This document shows, in pieces, positions 1 to 4,297 of a stretch of 5,460 nt of DNA. The stretch's first letter is position 1, and each line of letters begins with the position of its first letter. The notes beneath the pieces are model-generated. The model had not been told where the DNA came from and did no database searches. It was given only the letters and a program-made list of their open reading frames with translations. This DNA comes from Chloroflexota bacterium (GTDB taxonomy: Bacteria; Chloroflexota; Limnocylindria; Limnocylindrales; CSP1-4), in NCBI GenBank assembly GCA_013695505.1, contig JACDAH010000189.1, forward strand, positions 1-5,460, written 5' to 3'. Both the position numbers and the translations under genes were made by a program.

Positions 1-134
1 AGGCGGCGGACGATGTCGGTCGGGAAGCGATGGTCCTTCTCGTGCTCCTCAACGATCGGCTCGACCTCGGTCTCCATGAAGTCGCGGACGGTCGAGCGGA
101 GGAGCGCATGCTCCGGCGAGAGGTCGAAGTCCAT
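1..134 (-). CDS. Acyl-CoA dehydrogenase, N-terminal fragment (runs off the window)
   Basis: Reading the minus strand from the ATG at 134-132 gives 44 complete codons, beginning MDFDLSPEHALLRSTVRDF and continuing with METEVEP, a run of Glu/His/Lys and FPTDIVRR. This pattern (hydrophobic-x-Leu-Ser/Thr-x-Glu start, then V-R-x-F, E-x-x-P and F-P) is the usual opening of the acyl-CoA dehydrogenase N-terminal helical domain. Family members are FAD flavoenzymes that oxidise acyl-CoA thioesters to 2-enoyl-CoA in fatty-acid or branched-chain amino-acid breakdown and pass electrons to ETF. The FAD-binding and catalytic parts lie outside the window, so substrate class cannot be judged. The start is supported by a -10-like TACGCT ending 6 nt before the ATG. 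No Shine-Dalgarno is visible. The gene is divergent from the SufR-like regulator with only 73 bp between the two starts, so the regulator may control it; that is inference. Confidence 0.8.
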   Translation of the reverse strand, partial: MDFDLSPEHALLRSTVRDFMETEVEPIVEEHEKDHRFPTDIVRR

Positions 135-140
135 GCCGCG

Positions 141-146
141 AGCGTA
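141..146 (-). promoter_or_regulatory. Putative -10 box of the acyl-CoA dehydrogenase gene (leaderless)
   Basis: On the minus strand the sequence GGTGCTACGCT precedes the start. TGCTACGCT resembles an extended -10 (TGnTAnnnT) and leaves exactly 6 nt (CGCGGC) before the ATG. That spacing would put the transcript's 5' end at or next to the A of the start codon. No matching -35 hexamer is obvious. The same geometry recurs at four other genes in the window, which raises confidence. Confidence 0.5.
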
Positions 147-197
147 GCACCGACGCGCCCGGGCACGGTCCGACGCGGCCGAGGCGGGCCGGTGCTA
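145..197. promoter_or_regulatory. Dyad-symmetric promoter region between two divergent genes
   Basis: TAGCACCG at 145-152 is the exact reverse complement of CGGTGCTA at 190-197, with 37 bp between them. Each arm overlaps the proposed -10 box of one of the two divergent genes. The arrangement could be a paired operator for the adjacent SufR-like regulator. It could equally be two copies of the same extended -10 motif facing outward. A separate 8-bp palindrome, GCCCGGGC, lies at 157-164. The symmetry is seen directly; the operator role is a guess. Confidence 0.35.
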
Positions 198-201
198 GCC
201 T
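196..201 (+). promoter_or_regulatory. Putative -10 box of the SufR-like gene (leaderless)
   Basis: CGGTGCTAGCCT sits directly upstream of the regulator. TAGCCT at 196-201, preceded by TG at 193-194, is followed by 6 nt (TCGGCG) and then the ATG at 208. It mirrors the box of the divergent dehydrogenase gene. There is no purine-rich ribosome binding site in the gap, which fits a leaderless mRNA. No clear -35 element is seen. Confidence 0.5.
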
Positions 202-207
202 TCGGCG

Positions 208-927
208 ATGGATCCGGCCGCCGACCACGCCGATTCCGTCGCCGCGTCGCCGAAGACACCCGCGCCCCCGTCGCCCGGGCTGCCGCGCGCCCTCCGCCGC
301 GAGATCCTCGAGCGTCTCCGTCGTGACGGGCCCGCCTCCCCTGACCAGATCGCCGCGGCGATCGGCGCCAGCCGGACCGGAGTCCTGCAGCAGCTCCGTG
401 CGCTCGAGGAGACGCACTTCGTCAGCCGTCAGACCGTCCGCCACGGCGTCGGCCGACCGCGCCACCTGTATGACGTCACGCCCGATGCCCAGGAGCTCTT
501 CCCCTCGAACTATGACGGCCTCGCGGCCGGGCTCCTGGCGGCGATCGGGGCGGTCGGCGGCGACGCGCTGATCGAGCAGGTCTTCCAGGCCCGCCGTCGC
601 CAGATCGGCATCCGGGTCCGTCGCGAGCTCGACGAGCGAGTCGGGGTGGGTGCGCCGCTCGTTGACCGGGTGCGCGGCCTCGCGGTTCTCCAGGATGAAC
701 AGGGCTACCTCGCCGACGCCTCGATCGGTCTCGACGGCACGATCCGCCTCCGCGAGCACAACTGCGCGATCCTCGATGTCGCCAAAGGCCAGCGTTCGGC
801 GTGCGACGCCGAGCTCGACTTGTTTCGCGAGGTCCTCGGCCCCGACGCCGAGGTCGTCCGCGAGACCCATATCGCGAGCGGCGATCGCTGCTGCTCGTAC
901 CGGATCGTGGAGCGGGCCGGGGATTGA
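208..927 (+). CDS. SufR-like winged-helix transcriptional regulator, probable Fe-S cluster sensor
   Basis: This 239-aa protein has a Pro/Ala-rich N-terminal tail (residues 1-25) and a winged helix-turn-helix at about 27-92: LRREILERLRRDGPAS, then DQIAAAIGASRTGVLQQLRALEE, then a wing containing GVGRPRHLYDVT. The C-terminal half carries the motif HNCAILDVA (C186), C199, the segment ELDLFREVLG, and HIASGDRCCSYRI (C228, C229). In SufR proteins, conserved C-terminal Cys residues bind an Fe-S cluster and the apo/holo state tunes DNA binding, usually to repress suf genes. C186-x12-C199 and C199-x28-C228 match the SufR spacing as I recall it (CX12CX13CX14C), but the third position is D213 instead of Cys. 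No suf genes are adjacent; the neighbour is a divergent acyl-CoA dehydrogenase. The start is supported by the -10 box 6 nt upstream. The gene's last codons (AGD-stop) lie in the first repeat unit. Family is fairly sure; target genes and cofactor are inferred. Confidence 0.8.
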   Translation: MDPAADHADSVAASPKTPAPPSPGLPRALRREILERLRRDGPASPDQIAAAIGASRTGVLQQLRALEETHFVSRQTVRHGVGRPRHLYDVTPDAQELFPSNYDGLAAGLLAAIGAVGGDALIEQVFQARRRQIGIRVRRELDERVGVGAPLVDRVRGLAVLQDEQGYLADASIGLDGTIRLREHNCAILDVAKGQRSACDAELDLFREVLGPDAEVVRETHIASGDRCCSYRIVERAGD

Positions 928-1030
928 GCGCGCGCGCCCTCGCGCCCACGGGCGCGCTCCGCGGGTGCGTAAGGGTGCCCTGTCGTTTCCGGTAGCCGCA
1001 GAACGAGCGGGCCATTGGCGCGCCAGGACG
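916..1030. repeat. Tandem repeat unit 1 (about 115 bp)
   Basis: The unit runs from GCCGGGG at 916, which overlaps the last codons of the regulator gene, to GGACG at 1030. Its right part, 978-1030, matches unit 2 (1101-1153) at 51 of 53 positions; the differences are G1001/T1124 and A1025/G1148. Its left part, with CCCACGG, CGCGCTCCGCGGG and AAGGG, is recognisably the same as in unit 2 but has substitutions and is about 8 nt shorter. The core contains TTTCCGGTAGCCGCA and a GGCGCGCC palindrome. The repeat family is unknown to me. Confidence 0.85.
930..955 (+). terminator. GC-rich hairpin just after the SufR-like gene, weak terminator candidate
   Basis: GCGCGCCC at 930-937 and GGGCGCGC at 948-955 are perfect 8-bp inverted arms with a 10-nt loop, starting 3 nt after the stop codon. 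A nested, smaller pairing is possible inside the loop. No T-run follows, so it is not a classic intrinsic terminator. It lies inside repeat unit 1, and the same stem is not kept intact in unit 2, so it may simply reflect the very high local GC content. Confidence 0.3.
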
Positions 1031-1153
1031 GCCGGGGGATGAGGCGCGCGCGCCCTTGCATGCCGCGCCCACGGCCGCGCTCCGCGGGCGAGCAAGGGGT
1101 CCCTGTCGTTTCCGGTAGCCGCATAACGAGCGGGCCATTGGCGCGCCGGGACG
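1031..1153. repeat. Tandem repeat unit 2 (123 bp), directly abutting unit 1
   Basis: This unit begins with GCCGGGGG immediately after unit 1 ends, and ends with the same GGACG. It has an extra segment around 1054-1062 (CTTGCATGC) absent from unit 1. Core-to-core distance is 123 bp, a multiple of three, so a minus-strand frame stays open across both units and repeats a peptide like MARS(F/L)CGYRKRQG. There is no start signal or codon evidence that this is translated. The near-perfect core beside a diverged left half suggests selection or recent conversion on the core only. Confidence 0.85.
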
Positions 1154-1170
1154 ATCGATCCAGGGCTGCC

Positions 1171-1234
1171 GAAGTCCGGCCGATGTGATGAGCCGGATGA
1201 TGGGGCATCCGAGGGTTCGGAAGTCCGGCCGATG
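1171..1234 (+). repeat. 15-bp direct repeat pair GAAGTCCGGCCGATG
   Basis: GAAGTCCGGCCGATG occurs at 1171-1185 and again, exactly, at 1220-1234, a 49-bp period. Between them, CGGATG (1194-1199) and CATCCG (1206-1211) form a 6-bp hairpin with a 6-nt loop. The pair lies between the tandem units and the inverted third core, so it may belong to the same composite element. I recognise no known function. Confidence 0.6.
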
Positions 1235-1251
1235 CGAACGGCCGCGTCGAA

Positions 1252-1268
1252 TATGCGGCTACCGGAAA
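1252..1268 (-). repeat. Inverted partial third copy of the repeat core
   Basis: TATGCGGCTACCGGAAA at 1252-1268 is the exact reverse complement of 1109-1125 in unit 2 (17 of 17) and of 986-1000 in unit 1 (15 of 15). Flanking similarity fades quickly: there is a loose GCGGCC match on one side and nothing clear on the other. Facing unit 2, it could pair across a loop of about 126 nt. Confidence 0.7.
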
Positions 1269-1358
1269 TGAGATGGCAGCCTCACTCGACGGTCGGCGGC
1301 GCGATCGAAGCCGAGCGTGATCATTCGCGTTCGGCGCCAGCATCCCGGCGCGCGCCCG

Positions 1359-2414
1359 CTACGCTTCCTCGCGCTCCACGGCCACGCGAGTCGCGGGCTC
1401 CATCCGGGCGGCGGGAACATCCGACACGTTCGGGACGAATGAGGCCGCCAGGGACGTGGCCGCCGCCTGCTCCTGATCTTCGACGCTCAGGATCCCGTAG
1501 CGGCCGAGTGAGGCCATCTCGTCGCGAATGTAGGTCTTGAGCATCTCGGGCCCGTCGGTGTTGATCGTGAACCTGACCTCGTTGCGGCGGAACTGGTCGA
1601 AGATCCAGCGGAACTCCTCCCAGCCCGATACCACCCGCGTATTGAGATTGGAGCTCGGGCAGATCTCGAGGACGATCCCCCGTTCCCGGATCATCGCCAT
1701 CGCCCGCGGGTCGTAGGCCGCCTTGACGCCGTGGCCGATCCGGTCGGGCTCGAGCAGCTCGACGACCCGGGCGACCTCGTCGACCGGGCCGGACTCGCCG
1801 GTGTGGACGGTCAGCCCGAGCCCGTACTGGCGGGCCCGCCGGAAGAGCCGGCGATAGTCGGCGACTCGGAATGTGGCGCTCTCCGGACCGGCGATGTCGA
1901 CGCCGACCACGCCCCGATCGCGCCAAGCGATCGCCTTCTCGACGATGATCTCGTTGAGCTCGAAGGGAAACGCGCGATCGAGGCAGAAGATGAGGCCCGG
2001 CTTCACCGGGTACTCGAGGCTCGCCCGGTCCATGCCCCGCGCCGCCGCCGCGATGATGTGATCGAGATCCTGCTCGCCGCCGCGGTTCCGCTTCATCGGG
2101 TTGAAGCGCAGCTCGGTGGTCGTGACGTTGTTCTTCCGGTAAGCGCCGCCGACCACCTCGTAGACCGCCCGCTCGACGGCGATCGGCGAGCTCTGGATCA
2201 GCTCGGTCCAGTGGAAGAGCTGGAGATACCCATCGAACGAGCGGTTGCGCTTGTCCGACACCGTGATCGTGTCGCGGAACTCCCAGTAATCGCGGGTCGG
2301 GAGCTTGATCCCCTGGGCGTGGGCGATGCTCCACATGATGGCGGGGGTGACGGCGCCGCCGAGGTGGCAGTGGAGCTCGGCGAGCGGGACCTTGCGGGAG
2401 AGCTGGCGGGCCAT
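1359..2414 (-). CDS. Adenosine deaminase family hydrolase
   Basis: This 351-aa protein starts at the ATG 2414-2412 (MARQLSRKVPLAELHCHLGG). A longer frame reaches 2501, but its extra 29 residues are low-complexity and lie upstream of the promoter. ADA landmarks in order: zinc ligands H15 and H17 (HCHLGG), VDIAGPE near 172-178, zinc ligand H204 and catalytic E207 in VHTGE, H228 in RIGHG, and zinc ligand D287 in NTDGPE. The family hydrolytically deaminates adenosine, or related aminopurine compounds such as adenine or aminodeoxyfutalosine, in a Zn-dependent TIM barrel in the cytoplasm. The usual NTDDP is NTDGP here, losing the second Asp, which contacts the purine in classical ADA. Substrate is therefore uncertain. 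The length is typical. It is divergent from the Pr6Pr gene and appears monocistronic. The family call is strong; 'adenosine' as substrate is moderate. Confidence 0.88.
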   Translation of the reverse strand: MARQLSRKVPLAELHCHLGGAVTPAIMWSIAHAQGIKLPTRDYWEFRDTITVSDKRNRSFDGYLQLFHWTELIQSSPIAVERAVYEVVGGAYRKNNVTTTELRFNPMKRNRGGEQDLDHIIAAAARGMDRASLEYPVKPGLIFCLDRAFPFELNEIIVEKAIAWRDRGVVGVDIAGPESATFRVADYRRLFRRARQYGLGLTVHTGESGPVDEVARVVELLEPDRIGHGVKAAYDPRAMAMIRERGIVLEICPSSNLNTRVVSGWEEFRWIFDQFRRNEVRFTINTDGPEMLKTYIRDEMASLGRYGILSVEDQEQAAATSLAASFVPNVSDVPAARMEPATRVAVEREEA

Positions 2415-2421
2415 CGAGCTC

Positions 2422-2427
2422 AGGATA
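2422..2427 (-). promoter_or_regulatory. Putative -10 box of the ADA-family gene (leaderless)
   Basis: On the minus strand CCGGCTATCCT is followed by 7 nt (GAGCTCG) and the ATG at 2414. TATCCT is a good -10 match. No Shine-Dalgarno is seen. This site is the main reason for preferring the start at 2414 over the in-frame ATG at 2501, which would put the promoter inside the coding sequence. Confidence 0.55.
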
Positions 2428-2465
2428 GCCGGTCGTCGTGGCGGATTCGCGGCGAGTCGTTGGGG

Positions 2466-2479
2466 CTGTCGGCGGACAG
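2466..2479. promoter_or_regulatory. Small palindrome CTGTC-N4-GACAG upstream of the Pr6Pr gene
   Basis: CTGTC at 2466-2470 and GACAG at 2475-2479 are exact inverted arms with a 4-nt spacer, lying 22-35 nt upstream of the Pr6Pr start, where a -35 region would be. It could be an operator for one or both divergent genes, but a 5-bp arm is short and chance is possible in GC-rich DNA. Confidence 0.25.
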
Positions 2480-2488
2480 GGCAGCCGG

Positions 2489-2494
2489 TACGAT
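2489..2494 (+). promoter_or_regulatory. Putative -10 box of the Pr6Pr gene (leaderless)
   Basis: GCCGGTACGAT precedes the start. TACGAT at 2489-2494 leaves 6 nt (GCGGCA) before the ATG at 2501. This spacing matches the other leaderless-looking genes here and helps choose the start at 2501 over an in-frame ATG at 2438. Confidence 0.5.
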
Positions 2495-2500
2495 GCGGCA

Positions 2501-3136
2501 ATGGAACGTCGGTCGGCCCTTGCCCTCGCCCGCGCCGTCTCCGCCGCGCTCGTCCTGATCGCGATCCTCTTCCAGGTGAAGACGAATCTGGACGCGGGGA
2601 GCTTCAACCCGACCCGGTTCTTCGCGTTCTTCACGATCCTCAGCAACGCGTTCGGGATGATCCTGTTCTTCGTCCTCGCCGCCCGCCGCGCCGATGCCCA
2701 CACCCGGACGCTCGACGTCCTCCGGGGGGCGAACGTCGTGTACCTCACGGTGACATTCATCGTCGTGATCCTGCTGCTGTCGGGCGCCGATCTCCAGGTC
2801 GCCGTCCCGTGGGTCGACTTCGTGGTCCACAAGCTGTTCCCGGTGATCGTCCTGGTCGACTGGCTCATCGATCCGCCGGTGGGCCGCTTCACCGTGAGCG
2901 ACGCCCTGCTCTGGCTCGTCTACCCGCTGGGCTGGCTCGGCTTCACCCTGATCCGCGGCGCGGCGGACGGGTTCTACCCGTACCCGTTCCTCAACCCTGC
3001 CCATGGCGGGTACGGCACGGTCGCGGCCTACGTCGTCGCGATCCTGGTCGGGTTCCTGGTGATCGCCGGGATCGTGCTGTGGCTCGGGAACCGGCTCGGC
3101 GGGCGCGAGAAGGGCCGCCGCCCCCTGACGGGCTGA
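2501..3136 (+). CDS. Pr6Pr / FAR-17a (AIG1)-like six-helix membrane protein
   Basis: This 211-aa integral membrane protein has about six hydrophobic helices, near residues 9-26, 40-60, 78-97, 104-122, 132-152 and 173-197, and a basic C-terminal tail (GREKGRRP). Recognisable patterns are FFAFFTILSN (39-49), VVYLTVTF (79-86), WVDFVVHKLFPVIVLVDW (104-121) and the FYPYPFLNP loop (158-166), as in bacterial Pr6Pr-type proteins related to FAR-17a/AIG1. Animal members AIG1 and ADTRP are membrane threonine hydrolases of fatty-acid esters of hydroxy fatty acids, using a Thr and a His. T45 in FFTILSN and H110 in VVHKLFP are candidates for the same pair, but I infer this from position and context only. 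Bacterial function is not established to my knowledge. The upstream in-frame ATG at 2438 is rejected because the added residues are not hydrophobic and the -10 box lies after it. It faces lipA convergently, 37 bp away. Confidence 0.75.
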   Translation: MERRSALALARAVSAALVLIAILFQVKTNLDAGSFNPTRFFAFFTILSNAFGMILFFVLAARRADAHTRTLDVLRGANVVYLTVTFIVVILLLSGADLQVAVPWVDFVVHKLFPVIVLVDWLIDPPVGRFTVSDALLWLVYPLGWLGFTLIRGAADGFYPYPFLNPAHGGYGTVAAYVVAILVGFLVIAGIVLWLGNRLGGREKGRRPLTG

Positions 3137-3173
3137 CCGCCGAAGGAGATCGGATCGAACCCGCTGGAGGACG

Positions 3174-4208
3174 TCAGCTGGCTGCCGGCACGATCCTGCC
3201 CTCGGCGTCGAGCGTGGCCTGGCGACGGCGGATCGCCTTCAGCTCTGCGCCGGGGACCTGGTCGCGGGCGTGGTAGCTGGAGCGGACCAGGGGCGCCGAC
3301 TCGACGTGCTTGAACCCGAGCGCGAGGGCCTCACGCTTCATGTCGGCGAACTCGTCGGGGTGGTAGTAGCGCTCGAGCGGCAGGTGCCTCTCGGAGGGTC
3401 GGAGGTATTGACCGACGGTGAGGATGTCGACGTCCGCCTTACGTAAGGCCTCGAAGGCCTCGGTCAGCTCGGACCGCGTCTCGCCGATCCCGACCATCAG
3501 CGAGCTCTTCGTGTGGGCGACGTAGCCGATCTCCTCGGCGAACTCTTTTGCCCGCCGGAGCACATACAGCGAGCGATCCCAGCGCGCGCGTCTGCGGACC
3601 GGCTTCTGAAGCCGCTTCACCGTTTCGAGGTTGTGGTTGAGAATGTCCGGCCGGGCCTCCATGACCGTCCGGAGGCGATCGTCCGACCCGTCGAAGTCCG
3701 GGATCAGGACCTCGATCCCCATCCCGGGGCTGGTCTCGCGCATCGCGAGGATCGTCTCGGCGAAGATCCGCGAGCCGCCGTCGGGCAGGTCGTCGCGGGC
3801 CACGCTCGTCACGACAACGTGCTCGAGGCGCATCGCCCCGACGGCCTCGGCGACCCGGCGCGGCTCGTCATCGTCGAACCAGGTCGGCCGGCCGGTCTTG
3901 ACCGCGCAGAAGCCGCAGGCCCGGGTGCAGGTGTCCCCGAGGATCATGATCGTTGCGGTGCGCTGGTCCCAGCACTCCCCGATGTTGGGGCAGTGGGCCT
4001 CCTCGCAGACGGTGTTCAGATTGAGCCCGCGAAGGAGCCCCTTGAGGTCGTGGTAGTTGTCGCCCGACGGCATCCGCGCCTTGATCCAGTCGGGGTGTCG
4101 GCGGAGCGGCGTGACCGAGCCGCCCATCGCGATCGTCTCGGGGGCGGCCGACCCGTGGTGGGCCGACGGGGCGCCGGGCGGAATGAACATCGGGAGCTCG
4201 CGTGCCAT
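3174..4208 (-). CDS. lipA: Lipoyl synthase (radical SAM)
   Basis: This 344-aa protein has all LipA hallmarks. The auxiliary cluster motif is C68-x4-C73-x5-C79 (CEEAHCPNIGEC). The radical-SAM motif is C94-x3-C98-x2-C101 (CTRACGFC). Also present are TSVARDDLPDGG (134-145), NHNLETV (191-197), KSSLMVGIGET (234-244) and, near the C terminus, VRSSYHA (308-314), whose Ser ligates the auxiliary cluster in known LipA. The enzyme inserts two sulfurs at C6 and C8 of protein-bound octanoyl groups, sacrificing its auxiliary 4Fe-4S cluster, to make the lipoyl cofactor of the 2-oxoacid dehydrogenase and glycine-cleavage complexes. Length and cluster spacing are normal. The start at 4208 is supported by TAGACT 7 nt upstream; a shorter start at M28 is possible. 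No lipB or lipoate ligase gene is in the window. galT ends 89 bp upstream on the same strand, but lipA seems to have its own promoter. Confidence 0.96.
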   Translation of the reverse strand: MARELPMFIPPGAPSAHHGSAAPETIAMGGSVTPLRRHPDWIKARMPSGDNYHDLKGLLRGLNLNTVCEEAHCPNIGECWDQRTATIMILGDTCTRACGFCAVKTGRPTWFDDDEPRRVAEAVGAMRLEHVVVTSVARDDLPDGGSRIFAETILAMRETSPGMGIEVLIPDFDGSDDRLRTVMEARPDILNHNLETVKRLQKPVRRRARWDRSLYVLRRAKEFAEEIGYVAHTKSSLMVGIGETRSELTEAFEALRKADVDILTVGQYLRPSERHLPLERYYHPDEFADMKREALALGFKHVESAPLVRSSYHARDQVPGAELKAIRRRQATLDAEGRIVPAAS

Positions 4209-4215
4209 CGATCGA

Positions 4216-4221
4216 AGTCTA
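4216..4221 (-). promoter_or_regulatory. Putative -10 box of lipA (leaderless)
   Basis: On the minus strand CGCCGTAGACT is followed by 7 nt (TCGATCG) and the lipA ATG. TAGACT is a fair -10 match. The 89-bp gap to the galT stop contains no other clear signal: no -35, no Shine-Dalgarno, and only a tiny CGCC-TTTG-GGCG hairpin near the galT end. This suggests lipA is transcribed independently of galT. Confidence 0.45.
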
Positions 4222-4297
4222 CGGCGTTACGGCGCGATGGGGCCGCGTCGGACGAGGGATGTGCAGGTCGAGGTCTCGCCCAAAGGCGCTCTGACGA

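Larger units (their letters stand above)
928..1358. other. Intergenic region between the SufR-like gene and the ADA-family gene
   Basis: This stretch of roughly 430 bp lies between the 3' ends of two convergent genes and has no credible coding frame. It holds the two tandem repeat units, the 15-bp direct repeats, the inverted core copy, and then plain GC-rich sequence from about 1270. A very short GC hairpin (GCGCC at 1334-1338, GGCGC at 1347-1351) lies just past the ADA-family stop on its 3' side and could aid termination; it has no T-run. I see no tRNA, rRNA or transposase remnant. Confidence 0.7.

Noticed and set aside
49..1095. Minus-strand frame of 348 codons antisense to the SufR-like gene and through the repeats
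   Set aside because: No motifs, low-complexity Arg/Ala composition, and it overlaps the acyl-CoA dehydrogenase start and the regulator. It stays open only because of GC bias.
916..1153. CRISPR array
   Set aside because: Only two units, abutting with no spacers, far longer than CRISPR repeats, and no cas genes nearby.
1109..1268. Insertion sequence with terminal inverted repeats formed by the core and its inverted copy
   Set aside because: The roughly 126 bp between the arms has no transposase and no visible target-site duplication. A MITE-like origin cannot be excluded, but it is not supported enough to list as a mobile element.
2415..2501. N-terminal extension of the ADA-family protein to an ATG at 2501
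   Set aside because: The extra 29 residues (MPHRTGCPVRRQPQ and onward) are Arg/Pro-rich, and the -10-like TATCCT lies within them, 7 nt before the ATG at 2414. The conserved domain starts soon after that.
1321..2892. Long minus-strand frame of 523 codons covering the ADA-family gene and much of the Pr6Pr gene
   Set aside because: It is out of frame with the conserved ADA motifs, its translation is Arg/Pro/Ala-rich without family features, and it runs antisense to a clear membrane protein. It is a GC-rich shadow frame.
3137..3173. Bidirectional terminator between the convergent Pr6Pr and lipA genes
   Set aside because: The 37-bp gap has no convincing inverted repeat or T-run on either strand.
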